Positions 40,622 through 43,103 of a DNA stretch of 43,103 bases are shown here, piece after piece. The translations under genes were made by a program, and so were the position numbers. How positions within the stretch are numbered: the stretch's first letter is position 1; each line of letters begins with the position of its first letter. Source of the DNA: Candidatus Alistipes intestinigallinarum (lineage in GTDB: Bacteria; Bacteroidota; Bacteroidia; Bacteroidales; Rikenellaceae); the NCBI GenBank assembly GCA_019115745.1, contig DXDA01000037.1:1-43103 (forward strand), read 5' to 3'. The notes beneath the pieces were generated by a model that was not told the DNA's origin, did not search any database, and saw nothing but the letters and a program-made list of their open reading frames with translations.

Positions 40622-42652
40622 ATGAAGAGACTGTTGACTATCTGCTGCCTGTTGGTAGCGACTGCCTGTGCGAAAGATTCGCTGGACCAGACTCCGTCGC
40701 AGGCCCGGATCCTCGGGTCTCCGGCCCCGGAGATTGCGCTGCAGGGGGCCCTTTCGGTGAAACTCACCCCGGAGATGGCCCAAACCGTTACTGCGGCGCA
40801 GGCCCGGTTGTCTGCGACCCGTGCCGAGGGTCCTGCGACCCGTTCGGGGGTGGCGGAGATCGATGCCCTGCTTGAAGAGGTCGGAGCGGAGCGTTTCCAG
40901 CGACTTGTCGATTACGATCCCGAGTGGGAGTCGGCCTACGATCAGACGGGGTTGAACCGCTGGTATCGGATCTCCTTCGACAAGGATGCCGATCTGTCGG
41001 AGGTGGGCCGGCGCTTTGCCGCCCTTTCGGGCGTGTCGACCGTAGAGTATGAGATCCAGCCGCGCCGAATCCGCCCGCTGCATGTCGGACGGGTTGTTCC
41101 GGCCCGTGCCGAACACTTCCCGTCCCGGGGTGAAACCCGTGCTTCGACGACCATGAACGACAAGATGCTGCCTTATCAGTGGCATTTCGAGAATACCGGT
41201 CCGAATGAATACTTCTCCACGCCGAAAGCCGGTGCAGATATCAATCTGCTGGATGCCTGGCAGCTCTGTACGGGTGACGAGGAGATCGTCGTCGCCGTGC
41301 TCGACGAGCCGGTTCAGACGACGCACCCCGACCTGGCCGCGAACATCTGGTCGAACCCCTCCAACCCGCAGGAGCACGGTTATAACTTCTGGGACAACAA
41401 GGCGGACCTCGACTGGCGTTCGGCTGCGCAGGATGATGACGGATGGTGGAACTATGCCGACCACGGTTCGCACGTAGCGGGGGTGATCGCTGCCGTGAAC
41501 AACAACAATCGCGGCGTCTGCGGCATTGCCGGCGGCCGGAGCGGCAAGGGCGGCGTGAAGATCATGTCGTGTCAGATCATGGGCTACAGCGACGGGGACG
41601 AGAGCAGCAACCCGATCGTCCAAGCCTTTGCCTATGCGTTGAAGAATGGTGCGGTCATTGCCCAGAACAGTTGGGGCTACGATTTTGGGGACCTTTCGGT
41701 GGATCAGATCAATCAGGAGTGGAACCGTTACTATGGGGCGGTCCGCGATGCAATCGATACCTTTATTCTGAGTGCGGGAACCAAGAATCCGGATTCGCCG
41801 CTGAAGGGTGGCCTGGTGATCTTCGCGGCGGGGAACGACGGCGATATTTACGGCGATGCCCCGATGTATCCGGCGGCCTACTCGCCGGTGATTGCCGTCG
41901 GGTCGATGGACTGGGCCTTCCGCCCGGCCTATTATACGGATTACGGCTCGTGGGTCGACATTACGGCTCCGGGCGGGGATGTCTATACGTCGCGGTTGGG
42001 CGAAGATCTTTATGCGGACGGGCAGGTGCTGAGCACGATTCTCTGCGACAATGCCATCGACTATCAGGATGGACGGAAACAGGACGTCGCGTTTTATGGC
42101 TACGGGTTCATGCAGGGGACCTCGATGGCGTGCCCGCACGTTTCGGGCGTTGCGGCCCTGGGGCTCTCCTATGCGGCGCAACTGGGGCGTCAATATACGG
42201 CGGCGGAGTTCAAATCGCTGCTGTTGAGTTCGGTCTATGGAATCGACCACTACTTCACCGGCACGAAAGAGGGAATTACGGTCCCCGATCTTTCGGCTTA
42301 CCAGGGCAAAATGGGCGGCGGTTGTGTCGATGCACTCAAACTGTTGTTGGCGATCCGGGGCACCTCGGCGATCTATATCCCGGTCGGAGAGTCCACGACG
42401 GTCGATTTTGCTCGCTTCTTTGGTGGAGAACAGAGCAAGGTGGCGCTGGTGTCTGCGAAACTGGATTCTCCGGGAAATCTGGGAATCATCGCCGCCTCGC
42501 CGGAGATCGACGGTACCCGCATTACCTTCAAGAGCACCCGGGCGGGTGTATCCATGCTGCAGATAGCGGCCAAGGCGGGCGATACGGAGCTTACCCGGGA
42601 GTTTGCCATCGTAGCGCGGGCCGGGCTGGCGGACAATGGCGGCTGGCTCTGA
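40622..42652 (+). CDS. S8 subtilisin-like serine protease lipoprotein
   Basis: The predicted protein has 676 residues. Lipoprotein signal MKRLLTICCLLVATAC has lipidated Cys16. Residues 36-175 look like a propeptide (RISFDKDADLSEVGRRFAAL). The catalytic domain (about 185-570) has Asp228 in VAVLDEPVQTTHPDL, His281 in HGSHVAGVIA, oxyanion Asn405 in FAAGNDG and Ser501 in QGTSMACPHVSG, so the triad is complete. The usual DTG after the catalytic strand is DEP here. A C-terminal beta domain of about 100 residues follows. It is probably an outer-membrane or surface protease; its target is unknown. It stands alone, with its own promoter and terminator, before the rRNA promoter region. Confidence 0.93.
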   Translation: MKRLLTICCLLVATACAKDSLDQTPSQARILGSPAPEIALQGALSVKLTPEMAQTVTAAQARLSATRAEGPATRSGVAEIDALLEEVGAERFQRLVDYDPEWESAYDQTGLNRWYRISFDKDADLSEVGRRFAALSGVSTVEYEIQPRRIRPLHVGRVVPARAEHFPSRGETRASTTMNDKMLPYQWHFENTGPNEYFSTPKAGADINLLDAWQLCTGDEEIVVAVLDEPVQTTHPDLAANIWSNPSNPQEHGYNFWDNKADLDWRSAAQDDDGWWNYADHGSHVAGVIAAVNNNNRGVCGIAGGRSGKGGVKIMSCQIMGYSDGDESSNPIVQAFAYALKNGAVIAQNSWGYDFGDLSVDQINQEWNRYYGAVRDAIDTFILSAGTKNPDSPLKGGLVIFAAGNDGDIYGDAPMYPAAYSPVIAVGSMDWAFRPAYYTDYGSWVDITAPGGDVYTSRLGEDLYADGQVLSTILCDNAIDYQDGRKQDVAFYGYGFMQGTSMACPHVSGVAALGLSYAAQLGRQYTAAEFKSLLLSSVYGIDHYFTGTKEGITVPDLSAYQGKMGGGCVDALKLLLAIRGTSAIYIPVGESTTVDFARFFGGEQSKVALVSAKLDSPGNLGIIAASPEIDGTRITFKSTRAGVSMLQIAAKAGDTELTREFAIVARAGLADNGGWL

Positions 42653-42675
42653 CGGGCGCTGCTGCAGGATTCATG

Positions 42676-42716
42676 AAGGGCCCCATATCTATATATAAGG
42701 TATGGGGCCTTATTTT
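42676..42716 (+). terminator. Terminator of the S8 protease gene
   Basis: AAGGcCCCATA pairs with TATGGGGCCTT (42676-42687 with 42701-42711) around an AT-rich loop. TATTTTG follows. Confidence 0.8.
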
Positions 42717-42756
42717 GCGAAAAATGCGATTTTTTTGAAAAAAAGATTGGGAAATA

Positions 42757-42787
42757 TTTGCAGATTCGGAAAAAGTCGCTACCTTTG
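42757..42787 (+). promoter_or_regulatory. Probable rRNA promoter P1
   Basis: TTTG (42757-42760), 19 bp, then TACCTTTG (42780-42787). It is the first of three consecutive promoters pointing out of the window. Confidence 0.7.
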
Positions 42788-42900
42788 CATCCGCATTTGA
42801 GAAATAACGGTTCTTACAAATAAGTCGAGAGTTTACAATAAAGGAGCTCACGGTGGTTTTGAAAGCTGACTTTCAACAAAATGCAAAGTTCTTGAAAAAG

Positions 42901-42934
42901 TTTTTGGAGATTTGAAAAAGATTACTTATCTTTG
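42901..42934 (+). promoter_or_regulatory. Probable rRNA promoter P2
   Basis: TTTTTG (42901-42906), 20 bp, then TATCTTTG (42927-42934). The 27 nt from 42924 to 42950 recur exactly in P3, including the initial transcribed sequence CAATCCCTTTCGCAAC. Confidence 0.8.
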
Positions 42935-42991
42935 CAATCCCTTTCGCAACTTAAGCCTTCGGGCTGGTTCGAAAAAAATCTTGAAAAAAGA

Positions 42992-43023
42992 TTTGCAGGA
43001 TTCAAAAATATGACTTATCTTTG
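42992..43023 (+). promoter_or_regulatory. Probable rRNA promoter P3
   Basis: TTTG (42992-42995), 20 bp, then TATCTTTG (43016-43023). It shares 27 identical nt (43013-43039) with P2, 89 bp upstream. Closely spaced strong promoters with a shared start region are typical of rRNA operons in this phylum. Confidence 0.8.
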
Positions 43024-43103
43024 CAATCCCTTTCGCAACCAAAACGCGAAGCTTTTTTAAAGTGGTTCTTTGAATTACTGGTTATATTTTGAGAGCAAAA
43101 TTG
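43024..43103 (+). other. Probable rRNA operon leader (boxA-like)
   Basis: The sequence after P3 contains GGTTCTTTGAATTA (43064-43077), which resembles the antitermination boxA of rRNA leaders. The window ends in an AT-rich stretch (GAGAGCAAAATTG). The 16S rRNA gene would be expected just beyond the right edge; this is inferred and not visible. Confidence 0.6.

Overview
The window looks like chromosomal DNA of a GC-rich Bacteroidales bacterium. The Alistipes group is my best guess, but this is an inference because no rRNA gene is inside the window. Supporting signs are a SusC/SusD polysaccharide utilisation locus (PUL) with its own ECF sigma/FecR pair, many lipoprotein signal peptides, Bacteroidetes-type promoters (TTG or TTTG, 19-20 bp, then TAnnTTTG) before most transcription units, and GC-rich coding with AT-rich promoter islands.

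Layout. (1) 1-5.6 kb: tRNA-Leu(UAG), then an FAD-dependent dehydrogenase-like gene leading two surface-glycan genes (DUF5672 glycosyltransferase, CDP-glycerol glycerophosphotransferase-like protein). Two family-2 glycosyltransferases converge on them. (2) 5.6-6.6 kb: a gene-free kilobase with two near-identical promoter-plus-leader copies, each leading to a hairpin ending in a T-run. These are probable paired small RNAs. (3) 6.6-11.1 kb: housekeeping and singletons: DUF3298 lipoprotein, tRNA-Glu(CUC), hpf, xerC, flavin reductase-like protein, secreted GH130. (4) 11.2-18.6 kb: one tight six-gene operon, with one strong promoter and one strong terminator. It encodes an SPFH protein with four zinc ribbons, a four-TM protein, a TM/coiled-coil protein with an acidic tail, two paralogous helical proteins and a bactofilin-like beta-solenoid protein. 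I know no described system with this gene set, and it is the best candidate for an undescribed system. (5) 18.6-39.3 kb: a PUL. A three-domain esterase/hydrolase gene runs divergently from the ECF sigma gene, which is followed by FecR, SusC (with an STN domain), SusD, a large unassigned GH2-like protein, two TIG lipoproteins, a clan GH-A lipoprotein hydrolase, GH28 and GH92. (6) 39.3-43.1 kb: tRNA-Leu(CAG), lspA, a subtilisin-like lipoprotein, and three tandem promoters plus a boxA-like leader that most likely drive an rRNA operon starting just beyond the right edge.

In the PUL, SusC/SusD and the TIG lipoproteins would bind and import a glycan. The surface GH-A enzyme would cut it, and GH28, GH92, the orphan GH and the multi-esterase would remove galacturonic acid, mannose and acyl groups. 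The STN-SusC/FecR/ECF chain would sense the ligand. The exact glycan cannot be named from sequence. GH92 plus GH28 plus esterases suggests an acylated heteropolysaccharide carrying alpha-mannose and uronic acid.
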